A stretch of 64,000 bases of DNA from Streptomyces sp. HmicA12 (lineage in GTDB: Bacteria > Actinomycetota > Actinomycetes > Streptomycetales > Streptomycetaceae): contig NZ_KB891804.1 in NCBI RefSeq assembly GCF_000373565.1, forward strand, positions 62,001 to 126,000, written 5' to 3'. Both the position numbers and the translations under genes were made by a program. Shown here piece after piece: positions 34,038 through 41,765 of this stretch. Position 1 is the stretch's first letter; each line of letters starts with the position of its first letter. Below the pieces are notes generated by a model. It was not told where the DNA came from. It was given only the letters and a program-made list of their open reading frames with translations, and did no database searches.

Positions 34038-34976
34038 ATGTCAACGCCGCTCAACGGCCTCACCGCGATAGTGACCGGAGCCGGCCGAGGCCTGGGCCGC
34101 GCCGAGGCCCTGGAACTGGCCCGCCTCGGCGCCGACGTCGTCGTCAACGACTTCGGCCAACCCGGCAGGGACGGCTCGGGGGAGGCCGACGCCACCCCGG
34201 CCGAACAGGTGGCCCGGGAGATCCGCGACGCGGGCGGCGCGGCCACGGCCCACACCGGCGACGTCGCCGACCACCAACAGGCCGAGCAATTGGTCCAGTT
34301 GGCGATCGACACGTACGGGAAGCTCGACATCCTGGTCAACAACGCCGGCATCCTGCGCGACCGCATGATCTTCTCGATGACCGAGGACGAGTGGGACTCG
34401 GTCATCCACGTCCACCTCAAGGGCCACTACAACACCACCCACTTCGCCGCCCGCCACTGGCGCGAACGCTCCAAGGCGGCCGGCGGCCCGGTCTACGGCC
34501 GCATCGTGAACACCTCCTCGGAGGCGTTCCTCGCGGGCTCGGCGGGCCAGCCCAACTACGCGGCGGCGAAGGGCGGCATCGTGGGTCTCACCACCTCGAC
34601 CGCCCTCGCCCTCGCCAAGTACGGCGTCACGGCGAACGTCATCTGCCCCCGGGCCCGCACCCGGATGACGGAGGACGTCTTCGCCGGGTTCGCCCAGCCC
34701 GACGAGGGCCTCGACCCGCTCGCGCCCGAGCATGTCGCCCCGCTCGTCGGCTACCTCGCCGCACCGGCCGCGTCGAACGTCAACGGCCAGCTGCTCGTCG
34801 TGCACGGCGGCATCGTCGCCATCGTCGAACGGCCGCGCGTCCAGGCGAAGTTCGACACCGAGAAGGACGCGTTCACGTACGACGAACTCGACGCGCTGCT
34901 CACCCCGCACTACAAGGACCGCCCGCCGAACGAGACGTTCGCTGCGGCCGAGGTGCTCGGCCTCAGGCACGGCTGA
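34038..34976 (+). CDS. Short-chain dehydrogenase, steroid/hydroxyacyl-CoA type (Hsd4A-like)
   Basis: A 312-residue SDR. The Rossmann motif is GAGRGLG (residues 15-21), the NNAG motif ILVNNAG, and the catalytic set is Ser of NTSSEAF with YAAAK. The acidic NDFGQPGRDGSGEAD segment and the long C-terminal extension are typical of the peroxisomal 17-beta-HSD type 4 family and of Mtb Rv3502c/Rv3548c. It probably oxidises a (R)-3-hydroxyacyl-CoA formed by the upstream hydratase. It ends just before a 40-bp perfect palindromic terminator. Confidence 0.92.
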   Translation: MSTPLNGLTAIVTGAGRGLGRAEALELARLGADVVVNDFGQPGRDGSGEADATPAEQVAREIRDAGGAATAHTGDVADHQQAEQLVQLAIDTYGKLDILVNNAGILRDRMIFSMTEDEWDSVIHVHLKGHYNTTHFAARHWRERSKAAGGPVYGRIVNTSSEAFLAGSAGQPNYAAAKGGIVGLTTSTALALAKYGVTANVICPRARTRMTEDVFAGFAQPDEGLDPLAPEHVAPLVGYLAAPAASNVNGQLLVVHGGIVAIVERPRVQAKFDTEKDAFTYDELDALLTPHYKDRPPNETFAAAEVLGLRHG

Positions 34977-34992
34977 CGGGCAGCCCTGCCGT

Positions 34993-35032
34993 ACGAGTGA
35001 GGGGCCCGGCAGCTGCCGGGCCCCTCACTCGT
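34993..35032. terminator. Perfect 40-bp palindromic bidirectional terminator
   Basis: The arms at 34993-35012 and 35013-35032 are perfect 20-bp reverse complements with no spacer, rich in G and C. It sits between the SDR operon and a convergent small gene. Confidence 0.7.
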
Positions 35033-35053
35033 CATCGGTGCGAGCGCGTGGAC

Positions 35054-35245
35054 CTACGCCTCGTCGGCCCGCGCCCCGCGATGCCGCCCGTGCGGCTGGG
35101 CCTGCTCGCCCTGCGCGGCCGACACGGTGACCGTGCCGCGGTGCCGTCCGGAACCGCCGGAGGCCGCGGTCTCCCTGTGCTCGCCGCGCTCCACGGTCTG
35201 CGTCCCTGCGTTCATTCCGTTGCTTTCCGTCATCGGAAAACTCAC
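35054..35245 (-). CDS. Small hydrophilic protein, unknown function
   Basis: A 63-residue (or about 59 from ATG 35233) protein lacking hydrophobic segments, rich in G, R, H, E and Q (GGSGRHRGTVTVSAAQGEQ). It ends just beyond the 40-bp terminator. Such short hydrophilic proteins are common in Streptomyces and of unknown role. The coding call rests on codon position and placement only. Confidence 0.5.
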   Translation of the reverse strand: MSFPMTESNGMNAGTQTVERGEHRETAASGGSGRHRGTVTVSAAQGEQAQPHGRHRGARADEA

Positions 35246-35288
35246 CCCGTAAACCCTTACAAGATCCGTAACTTACAGCCCGGCGAGT

Positions 35289-36437
35289 CTAACCATCCGC
35301 CTTGCGCCCACCGAGAGGCGCCTTCCCCAACGGCACGGGGCGCGGTGCGACGGGCGCCTCGGGTGCGGGCGGCTGCTCCGGTGCCGGTTCCGGAGGCTCG
35401 GGGGCGGGTACCCGGGCGAGCCCGCACGACACCTCCTCCGTCACATAAGGAAGAGACAGCACACCTTCGCGCGACCAGAACCCCGCTCCGGCCAGCCAGC
35501 CGCCGGGCGCCGCCAGTTGATGCAACGTTCCCTCGACCGGCCGCCACACCCCGAGCCACGGCAGCCCCTCCGCGGCCCCGGCCGTGCTCTCGACCCGCAG
35601 CGCCACCGCGCAGCTCTCCGGCATCAGCGTCTGTCCCGGCTGTACGGCGAACGGCGTCACCTCGCAGTCCGCGACGCGCAGCCCCTGCGGAAACCGGATC
35701 GGCAGCGTGGAACCCAACACGCCCCACCCGAGCCGGAGTTCGCCGGGCGTCGCGGCGTCCGAGCGGACCAGGATGAGCCCGCTGTCGAGGTCGGCGAGGA
35801 GCAGCCGGTCGTCGCTGTCCTCGGCGATCTGCAGCAGCGGAGAGACCTCGCCCCCGCGCTCCAGATCCACCGCCACCGTCTTCACGGGACCGCCGTCCAC
35901 CGGCTCCCGGTCGAGCGCGAGCAGCCGCCCCGTCCGGTCCAGCCACACCCCGCCCGAGCAGCGCCCCGGCACCTCGGCCACGTGCTCGGGCCCGAACGCG
36001 CCGCCCGCCACCAGCCACACCTGCGTCGACTTCTCGCCCACCTCCAGGGCGTACGCGCTGCACCCGTCCGGCGCGGGCGGCAGCAGCGTCAGCTCCGCGT
36101 CCTCGGCGCACTCCACGGCCCCGAGCGGCACCTCACCGGTGCCGGGCCCGGTCGGGTAGAGCAGCGAGAACAGGTGGCGGCTGCCGTCGGCCCCGCGCCG
36201 GATCAGCACCCGGCCGTCGGTCAGCGGCAGCACGTCGGTGCCGGGCTCCTCCGGCTGATTGACGGGCAGCGGAACCGCGTACGGCTCGGGTCCGTCCAGG
36301 GTCCACCGCTGCGGGAACCAGGACGTCCCGTCGTACGCGAGCCGAGCCGCGTACGACGCGTCCGTGGTGATCACGCAGCCGGTGCGCGGCGGTCGCGGCC
36401 GGGTCTCCGGCGCCGTCTCGATGACCAAGGCCGTCAT
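35289..36437 (-). CDS. Hypothetical beta-propeller-like protein
   Basis: A 382-residue cytoplasmic protein with repeated beta-strand/W patterns (GGVWLDRTGRLLALDRE, DDRLLLADLDSGLILVRSD, WLGVWRPVEGTLHQL) suggestive of a beta-propeller. A Pro/Glu-rich tail (PEPPEPAPEQPPAPEAP) follows and ends in GKAPLGGRKADG. There is no signal peptide or catalytic motif. It resembles an uncharacterised Streptomyces family. It is divergent from the siderophore-binding protein across 257 bases. Confidence 0.75.
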   Translation of the reverse strand: MTALVIETAPETRPRPPRTGCVITTDASYAARLAYDGTSWFPQRWTLDGPEPYAVPLPVNQPEEPGTDVLPLTDGRVLIRRGADGSRHLFSLLYPTGPGTGEVPLGAVECAEDAELTLLPPAPDGCSAYALEVGEKSTQVWLVAGGAFGPEHVAEVPGRCSGGVWLDRTGRLLALDREPVDGGPVKTVAVDLERGGEVSPLLQIAEDSDDRLLLADLDSGLILVRSDAATPGELRLGWGVLGSTLPIRFPQGLRVADCEVTPFAVQPGQTLMPESCAVALRVESTAGAAEGLPWLGVWRPVEGTLHQLAAPGGWLAGAGFWSREGVLSLPYVTEEVSCGLARVPAPEPPEPAPEQPPAPEAPVAPRPVPLGKAPLGGRKADG

Positions 36438-36634
36438 GGGGATCTGCCACCTCCGGTTGTCCCCCTGTACTCCTGTTCTCCATGGCCGAAGCTAGTTTTT
36501 GTATGCCTCTTCGTGGCATCTGCGGGCCGCCGCTTCACACCAAAGGGTGGCCGTGCCCGTAATCGGCTGAAAGCCGTGTGCCCGGTGTGCTGGGGGTGCC
36601 GGGGGAGTGGCGACAGAGCCCAGGTGAGCGTGAT

Positions 36635-36650
36635 GTTAGGGTCCCCTAAC
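36635..36650. promoter_or_regulatory. DmdR/IdeR-type iron box for the siderophore-binding protein
   Basis: GTTAGGGTCCCCTAAC is a 7-bp-arm palindrome around TC, matching the ends of the TTAGGTTAGGCTAACCTAA iron box. It lies 45 bases upstream of the start chosen for the siderophore-binding lipoprotein, so iron-loaded DmdR1 should repress that gene. Confidence 0.75.
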
Positions 36651-36694
36651 CAATGGCTGTGCACTCTCTGTGCGCCCGAATCTGGAGCAAGTCG

Positions 36695-37750
36695 ATGCTC
36701 ATACGCCGCCGCACCCGCGCCGTGGCCGTGGCCGCCACCGCGGCCGCCGCCCTCGCCCTCACCGCCTGCGGTTCCGGCGACGCCGACTCCTCCGGATCGG
36801 CCAAGAGCGACAACGGCGCGGGCTCCAAGGCCGTGGCGCAGGGCGGCGACGACTTCTCGAAGGCCGCCGGTCAGACGGCGAGGATGGGCACGACGGCGCG
36901 GGCCGGCCAGTTCCCGCGCACCGTCACGCACGCCCTGGGCAAGACGGAGCTGCCGAAGAAGCCGCGGCGGGTCGTCGTCCTCGACGTCGGCGAGCTCGAC
37001 AACGTTGTTTCCCTCGGCGTCAAGCCCGTCGGCTACGCCCCCACCGAGGGCGACGACGGCATCCCGTCCTACCTGAAGAAGGACGCGGGCAGCCCCAAGA
37101 ACGTGGGCACGATCAACGCCCTCAACATGGAGGCCATCGCCAACCTCCACCCCGACCTGATCCTCGGCAGCGAGCTGCGCGCCGCCAAGCTCTACCCGCA
37201 GCTCTCCAAGATCGCCCCCACCGTCTTCTCCATCCGCCCCGGCTTCACGTGGAAGGAGAACTACCTCCTCAACGCGTCCGCCCTCGACGAGAAGGCGAAG
37301 GCCGAGGCGAACCTCGCCGCGTACGAGAAGAACGTGAAGCGGCTCGGCGCCGACGTGAAGAGGGCCAACGGCGGCAAGGCCCCCACGGTGACGATGCTCC
37401 GCTACATGCCGGACCGCATCCGCCTCTACGCCAAGGCCTCCTTCATCGGCACGATCCTCGACGACGCGGGCATCCCGCGCCCCAAGAACCAGCAGATCAA
37501 CGACCTGGCGACGGAGATCAGCCCGGAGAAGATCGACTCCGCGGACGCCGACTGGATCTTCACCGGCGTCTACGGCGACGCGAACAAGACCAAGCGCGCG
37601 AGCGCCGAGGACAACCCGCTCTGGAAGAACCTGAAGGCCGTCGAGGCCGGGCAGGCCAAGGACGTCCCGGACGAGACCTGGTACCTGGGTCTCGGCGTCA
37701 CGGCCGCGAACGAGGTCCTGGGGGACCTTCGCGCGGACCTGGTCAAGTAG
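36695..37750 (+). CDS. Iron-siderophore ABC transporter substrate-binding lipoprotein
   Basis: A 351-residue Fe-siderophore-binding protein (FepB/FhuD type). It has a lipoprotein signal with ALALTACGSG at residues 20-30, then PKKPRRVVVLDVGELDNVVSLGVKPVGYAP, the first lobe strand of the periplasmic-binding fold, NLHPDLILGSELRAAKL and, near the end, ETWYLGLGVTAANEVL. It binds a ferric siderophore outside the membrane. No permease or ATPase is next to it, so it must use a transporter encoded elsewhere. ATG 36695 has GGAGC 6 bases upstream; the frame also opens at 36653, near the iron box. Confidence 0.92.
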   Translation: MLIRRRTRAVAVAATAAAALALTACGSGDADSSGSAKSDNGAGSKAVAQGGDDFSKAAGQTARMGTTARAGQFPRTVTHALGKTELPKKPRRVVVLDVGELDNVVSLGVKPVGYAPTEGDDGIPSYLKKDAGSPKNVGTINALNMEAIANLHPDLILGSELRAAKLYPQLSKIAPTVFSIRPGFTWKENYLLNASALDEKAKAEANLAAYEKNVKRLGADVKRANGGKAPTVTMLRYMPDRIRLYAKASFIGTILDDAGIPRPKNQQINDLATEISPEKIDSADADWIFTGVYGDANKTKRASAEDNPLWKNLKAVEAGQAKDVPDETWYLGLGVTAANEVLGDLRADLVK

Positions 37751-37793
37751 CCACGCTTACGGTCGGGGCACGCGGCGCAGGTAACCTGTCTGC

Positions 37794-38681
37794 GTGCCCC
37801 GTCTGTCTGAAGTAACCTCCGCGCTCGCCACGCTCTGGCCCGCCTCCCTCGCCGAGGGATGGGACGCGGTCGGCACGGTCGCCGGCGACCCGGACGCCGA
37901 GGTCCGCCGGGTGCTCTTCGCGGTCGACCCGGTCCAGGAGATCGCCGACGAGGCCGTGAAGCTGGGCGCCGACCTGCTGATCACGCACCACCCGCTCTAC
38001 CTGCGCGGTACGACGACGGTGGCGGCGGACACCTTCAAGGGCAGGGTCGTGCACACCCTGATCAAGCACGACGTCGCGCTGCACGTCGCGCACACCAACG
38101 CCGACAAGGCCGACCCGGGGGTCTCCGACGCCCTCGCGGGCGCCCTCGGCGTCCGCGTCGTACGCCCCCTGGTCCCCGACCCGACGGACCCCACGGGCCG
38201 CCGCGGTCTCGGCCGCGTCTGCGAACTCGACGCGCCCCTGACCCTGCGCGAACTGGCGGGCCGCGCCGCCGACCGCCTCCCCGCCACCGCCCAGGGCATC
38301 CGCGTCGCGGGTGACCTGGACGCGACGATCCGCACGATCGCGGTCTCCGGCGGCTCGGGCGACAGCCTCTTCGACGACGTACGGGCTTCCGGCGTCGACG
38401 CGTTCCTCACCGCCGACCTGCGCCACCACCCGGTGAGCGAGGCCCGAGAGAATCTCTCCGCGGGGCCCCTCGCGCTGCTCGACGCGGCACACTGGGCCAC
38501 GGAGTGGCCCTGGTGCGAGCTGGCGGCGAGCCAGCTCGAAGCAGTCTCCGATCGCGAGGGCTGGGACCTGCGGGTCCACGTCTCGCGGACGGTCACCGAC
38601 CCCTGGACCGCCCACGCGGCCTCCGCCCACCCGTCGCCCACCACCGCCCTTGCAGCGAGCGCTACGCGCACCCCTTCTTGA
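37794..38681 (+). CDS. Nif3-like dinuclear metal centre protein
   Basis: A 295-residue Nif3/DUF34 protein. The first metal motif is LLITHHPLYLRG, the central segment ALHVAHTNADKADPG and the C-terminal FLTADLRHHPVSEA with HWATEWP supply the other His/Asp/Glu ligands. The family forms toroidal hexamers; its biochemical role is not settled, with proposed GTP cyclohydrolase I type 2 activity. The GTG has no strong ribosome-binding site. It is followed by a zinc-ribbon gene (28 bases) and a phosphatase, matching the order Rv2230c-Rv2229c-Rv2228c in Mtb. Confidence 0.92.
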   Translation: MPRLSEVTSALATLWPASLAEGWDAVGTVAGDPDAEVRRVLFAVDPVQEIADEAVKLGADLLITHHPLYLRGTTTVAADTFKGRVVHTLIKHDVALHVAHTNADKADPGVSDALAGALGVRVVRPLVPDPTDPTGRRGLGRVCELDAPLTLRELAGRAADRLPATAQGIRVAGDLDATIRTIAVSGGSGDSLFDDVRASGVDAFLTADLRHHPVSEARENLSAGPLALLDAAHWATEWPWCELAASQLEAVSDREGWDLRVHVSRTVTDPWTAHAASAHPSPTTALAASATRTPS

Positions 38682-38708
38682 TTCCCTCTCTACTTTTGGA
38701 GCCCCCAA

Positions 38709-39452
38709 CTGAACGCCGCGCCCGCCGACCAGATCCGTCTCCTGGACGTCCAGGACCTCGATGTCCGCCTGCAGCAGCTCGCGCACAAGAAGAGGTCGCT
38801 GCCCGAGCACGCCGAGATCGAGTCGCTCAACAAGGACCTCGCGCAGCTGCGTGACCTGCACGTCGCCGCGACGACCGAGGAGAGCGACTGCGCCCGCGAG
38901 CAGACCAAGGCCGAGCAGGACGTCGACCAGGTCCGCCAGCGCGCCCACCGCGACCAGCAGCGCCTCGACTCCGGCGCGGTCACCTCGCCGAAGGACCTGG
39001 AGAACCTGCAGCGCGAGATCGCCTCGCTCGCCAAGCGCCAGGGCGACCTGGAGGACGTCGTCCTCGAGGTCATGGAGCGCCGTGAGTCCGCGCAGGAGCG
39101 GGTGGCCGAGCTCACCGACCGTCTCGGCTCCGTCCAGGCGAAGGCCGACGACGCGACGGCCCGTCGCGACCAGGCCTCCGGCGAGCTCGACACCGAGGCG
39201 GCCAAGGTGACCAAGGACCGCGAGACCGTCGCGGCCGCCGTCCCGGCCGACCTGCTCAAGCTCTACGACAAGCTGCGCGAGAAGGAGGGCGGCGTCGGCG
39301 CCGCCAAGCTCTACCAGCGCCGCTGCGAGGGCTGCCGCCTGGAGCTCAACATCACGGAGCTGAACGAGGTCCGCGCGGCCGCCCCCGACGCCGTGGTCCG
39401 CTGCGAGAACTGCCGCCGCATCCTGGTCCGCACCTCGGAGTCGGGGCTCTAG
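38709..39452 (+). CDS. C4 zinc-ribbon coiled-coil protein (CTG start)
   Basis: A 247-residue protein. Residues 10-190 form a long antiparallel coiled coil (e.g. LAQLRDLHVAATTEESD, REIASLAKRQGDLED). The C-terminus is a zinc ribbon with CEGCRLEL and CENCRRIL. It is the CT398/CgR-type family found between Nif3 and RNase H genes. Between the in-frame Nif3 stop (TGA 38679-38681) and residue 121 there is no ATG, GTG or TTG upstream of the coding similarity. The CTG at 38709 lies 7 bases after TTGGAG and gives NAAPADQIRLLDVQ, so a CTG start is proposed. Confidence 0.85.
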   Translation: MNAAPADQIRLLDVQDLDVRLQQLAHKKRSLPEHAEIESLNKDLAQLRDLHVAATTEESDCAREQTKAEQDVDQVRQRAHRDQQRLDSGAVTSPKDLENLQREIASLAKRQGDLEDVVLEVMERRESAQERVAELTDRLGSVQAKADDATARRDQASGELDTEAAKVTKDRETVAAAVPADLLKLYDKLREKEGGVGAAKLYQRRCEGCRLELNITELNEVRAAAPDAVVRCENCRRILVRTSESGL

Positions 39453-39455
39453 GGA

Positions 39456-40169
39456 GTGAGTCCCGTCAGGGGCGCGGGTAACGGCGCGGGCAAGGACGCG
39501 AGCAATGAGGGGGCGGCGGGGGCGACCTCGAAGGCCCCCGACCTCGGCGCCCCGACCACCTTCGTCCTGCTCCGCCACGGCGAAACCGCGCTCACCCCGC
39601 AGAAGCGCTTCAGCGGCAGCGGCGGCACCGACCCGGAACTCTCCGGGACGGGCCGCCGCCAAGCGGCACTCGTCGCGGCCGCACTGCACCACCGGGCCAC
39701 GATCCAGGCGATCGTGGCATCGCCCCTGAGGCGCTGCCGGGAGACGGCCGAGGCCGTGGCCACCCGCCTCGGCCTCGACGTCATGACCGACGACGGCCTG
39801 CGCGAGACGGACTTCGGCGCCTGGGAGGGCCTGACCTTCAAGGACGTACGCGAACGCCACCCGGACGACATGAACGCCTGGCTCGCCTCACAGGACGCGA
39901 GCCCCACGGGCGGGGGCGAGAGCTTCGCCGCGGTCGCCGAGCGGGTCGCCGAGGCCCGCGACCGCCTCACCGGGACCCACCGGGGACGCACCGTCCTCCT
40001 GGTCTCGCACGTGACGCCGATCAAGACCCTGGTCCGGCTCGCGCTCGGCGCCCCGCCGGAGTCCCTGTTCAAGATGGAACTCGCGGCGGCCTCGCTCACC
40101 GAGATCGCGTACTACGCCGACGGCAACGCCAGCGTGCGCCTGCTCAACGAGACGGCTCACCTGCGATAG
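39456..40169 (+). CDS. Histidine phosphatase (phosphoglycerate-mutase-like), lacking the RNase HI domain
   Basis: A 237-residue protein. After a Gly/Ala-rich lead (GAGNGAGKDASNEGAAG) comes the histidine-phosphatase domain: LLRHGETAL supplies the phospho-His, SPLRRCRETAE the second Arg, ETDFGAWEG the Glu and LLVSHVTPIK the second His. In S. coelicolor (SCO2299) and Mtb (Rv2228c) the gene in this position encodes RNase HI fused to this acid phosphatase. Here only 3 bases separate the zinc-ribbon stop from this GTG, so no room exists for RNase HI. Its last 26 bases overlap the convergent aldolase gene. Confidence 0.88.
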   Translation: MSPVRGAGNGAGKDASNEGAAGATSKAPDLGAPTTFVLLRHGETALTPQKRFSGSGGTDPELSGTGRRQAALVAAALHHRATIQAIVASPLRRCRETAEAVATRLGLDVMTDDGLRETDFGAWEGLTFKDVRERHPDDMNAWLASQDASPTGGGESFAAVAERVAEARDRLTGTHRGRTVLLVSHVTPIKTLVRLALGAPPESLFKMELAAASLTEIAYYADGNASVRLLNETAHLR

Positions 40170-40806
40170 CGCACGCCTCGCGGGCCAGCGCCTCGACCCG
40201 GTCCCAGTCCTTCGCGGCGATCGCGTCGGCCGGCAGCATCCAGCTCCCGCCCACGCAGCCGACGTTCTTCAGCTTCAGGTACGAGCCCGCGTTGGCCGGG
40301 GAGACCCCGCCGGTCGGGCAGAACCGGGCCTGCGGCAGCGGCCCCGCGAGGGACTTCAGGTAGGCGGCGCCGCCGGCGGCCTCGGCCGGGAAGAACTTCA
40401 TCTCGGTGACGCCATGCTCCAGGAGCGCGACGACCTCGGACGTCGTCGAGACGCCCGGCAGGAACGGCACACCGGACGCCTTCATGGCGGCCAGCAGCGT
40501 GCCCGTCCAGCCGGGGCTCACCAGGAACTTCGACCCGGCCGCCACCGCGTCGGCGACGTTCGCGGGCGAGATGACCGTCCCCGCCCCGACGACCGCGTCC
40601 GGCACCGCGGCCGCTATCGCGCGGATCGCGTCGAGCGCGGCGGGCGTGCGCAGGGTCACCTCGATCGCGGGCAGGCCGCCCGCGACGAGCGCCCGCGCGA
40701 GCGGCACCGCGTCGGAGGCGTCCTCCACGACGACGACGGGGACGACGGGCGCGAGATCCAGCACGGAGGCGCCGGAGGCATGAGAGACAGGGGCAGACGA
40801 GGTCAT
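40144..40806 (-). CDS. eda: KDPG / 4-hydroxy-2-oxoglutarate aldolase
   Basis: A 220-residue class I aldolase. The Schiff-base Lys is in EMKFFPAEAAGG, and the flanking IEVTLRTPAALDAI (catalytic Glu) and VVGAGTVISP blocks are typical. It splits 2-keto-3-deoxy-6-phosphogluconate to pyruvate and glyceraldehyde-3-phosphate. The ATG at 40806 is used. No edd or gluconate gene is adjacent. Its 3' end overlaps the phosphatase gene on the other strand by 26 bases. Confidence 0.93.
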   Translation of the reverse strand: MTSSAPVSHASGASVLDLAPVVPVVVVEDASDAVPLARALVAGGLPAIEVTLRTPAALDAIRAIAAAVPDAVVGAGTVISPANVADAVAAGSKFLVSPGWTGTLLAAMKASGVPFLPGVSTTSEVVALLEHGVTEMKFFPAEAAGGAAYLKSLAGPLPQARFCPTGGVSPANAGSYLKLKNVGCVGGSWMLPADAIAAKDWDRVEALAREACAIAGEPSR

Positions 40807-40881
40807 GCCCCCATCCTGCCCCGCGTCGCGCAGCATGCGCAAAGGTCATTGCGCATGCTGCAACGCGTCTGGTCCTGTCGG

Positions 40882-41673
40882 CTAGTGGATCTCGTCCACG
40901 AGTACGTCCAGGTTCCAGGCCCGCCCCGCCCTCGTGGGCGCCTCGACCTCCACCACGTACCCCAACTCCCGCAGTACGTCGACGAGTTCGGCCGGGCCGG
41001 CCGGTGTGATGCCGGAGGTGAGCAGCGACCGTACGATCCGGCCCTTGGTCGCCTTGTTGAAGTGGCTGACGACCTTCCGGGTCGGCGCGTGCAGCACCCG
41101 CACCCCGGCCGTCCGCTCGGCGATCCCGCCGTCGGAGGCCTTGGGCTTCCAGGCCGCCGCGTACGCCGCCGACCGCAGATCGAGCACGAGCCCGTCCCCG
41201 GCCGCCTCCGGCATCACCTCGGCCATCGGCGCCTTCCAGTACGTGCCGAGCGCGCCGAGCCCGGGCAGCTTCACACCCATCGAGCAGCGGTAGGAAGGAA
41301 TCCGGTCCGTCACGCGCACCGCGCCCCACAGCCCGGAGAACACGAGCAGCGACCGCGCGGCCCGCTTCTTCGCGGCGGCGTCGAGCGAGGCCAGGTCCAG
41401 CGCGTCGTACAGCACGCCGGTGTAGATCTCCCCGGCCGGGCGCGCCCCCGCCGTCCGCAGCTCGGTGTTCTTCGCGACCTCGCCCCGCAGCCCCTCGCTC
41501 AGGCCGAGCACCTCGCGCGCCTTCTCCTCGTCCGAGGCGCACAGCTCCACCAGCTCGTCCAGGACGGCGGTCCGTGCCCCGGTGAGCCCCGGCAGCGAGA
41601 GCCCCTCCGGCTTCAGCGGTGCCCCGCGTCCGGAAGCGGCCTTACCCTCCGACGGCGGCAACAGCACAAGCAC
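40882..41673 (-). CDS. yaaA: YaaA-family peroxide-stress protein (DUF328)
   Basis: A 263-residue DNA-binding/iron-handling protein of the UPF0246 family. The hallmark opening is VLLPPSEGKAA, with later YTGVLYDALDL, LVFSGLWGAVRVTDRIPSYR and HFNKATKGRIVR. In E. coli YaaA lowers free iron during peroxide stress. It starts at a GTG. It diverges from the RNB-nuclease gene across 92 bases and is upstream of eda with a 75-base gap. Confidence 0.9.
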   Translation of the reverse strand: MLVLLPPSEGKAASGRGAPLKPEGLSLPGLTGARTAVLDELVELCASDEEKAREVLGLSEGLRGEVAKNTELRTAGARPAGEIYTGVLYDALDLASLDAAAKKRAARSLLVFSGLWGAVRVTDRIPSYRCSMGVKLPGLGALGTYWKAPMAEVMPEAAGDGLVLDLRSAAYAAAWKPKASDGGIAERTAGVRVLHAPTRKVVSHFNKATKGRIVRSLLTSGITPAGPAELVDVLRELGYVVEVEAPTRAGRAWNLDVLVDEIH

Positions 41674-41765
41674 GGGCTCTCCTCATACACGTACGGAACG
41701 ACAGGTTCATCGACGGCCCAGCGTACGGCGTGCCGACGTCGCCACCGGGACCTAGGCTCGGTGCC

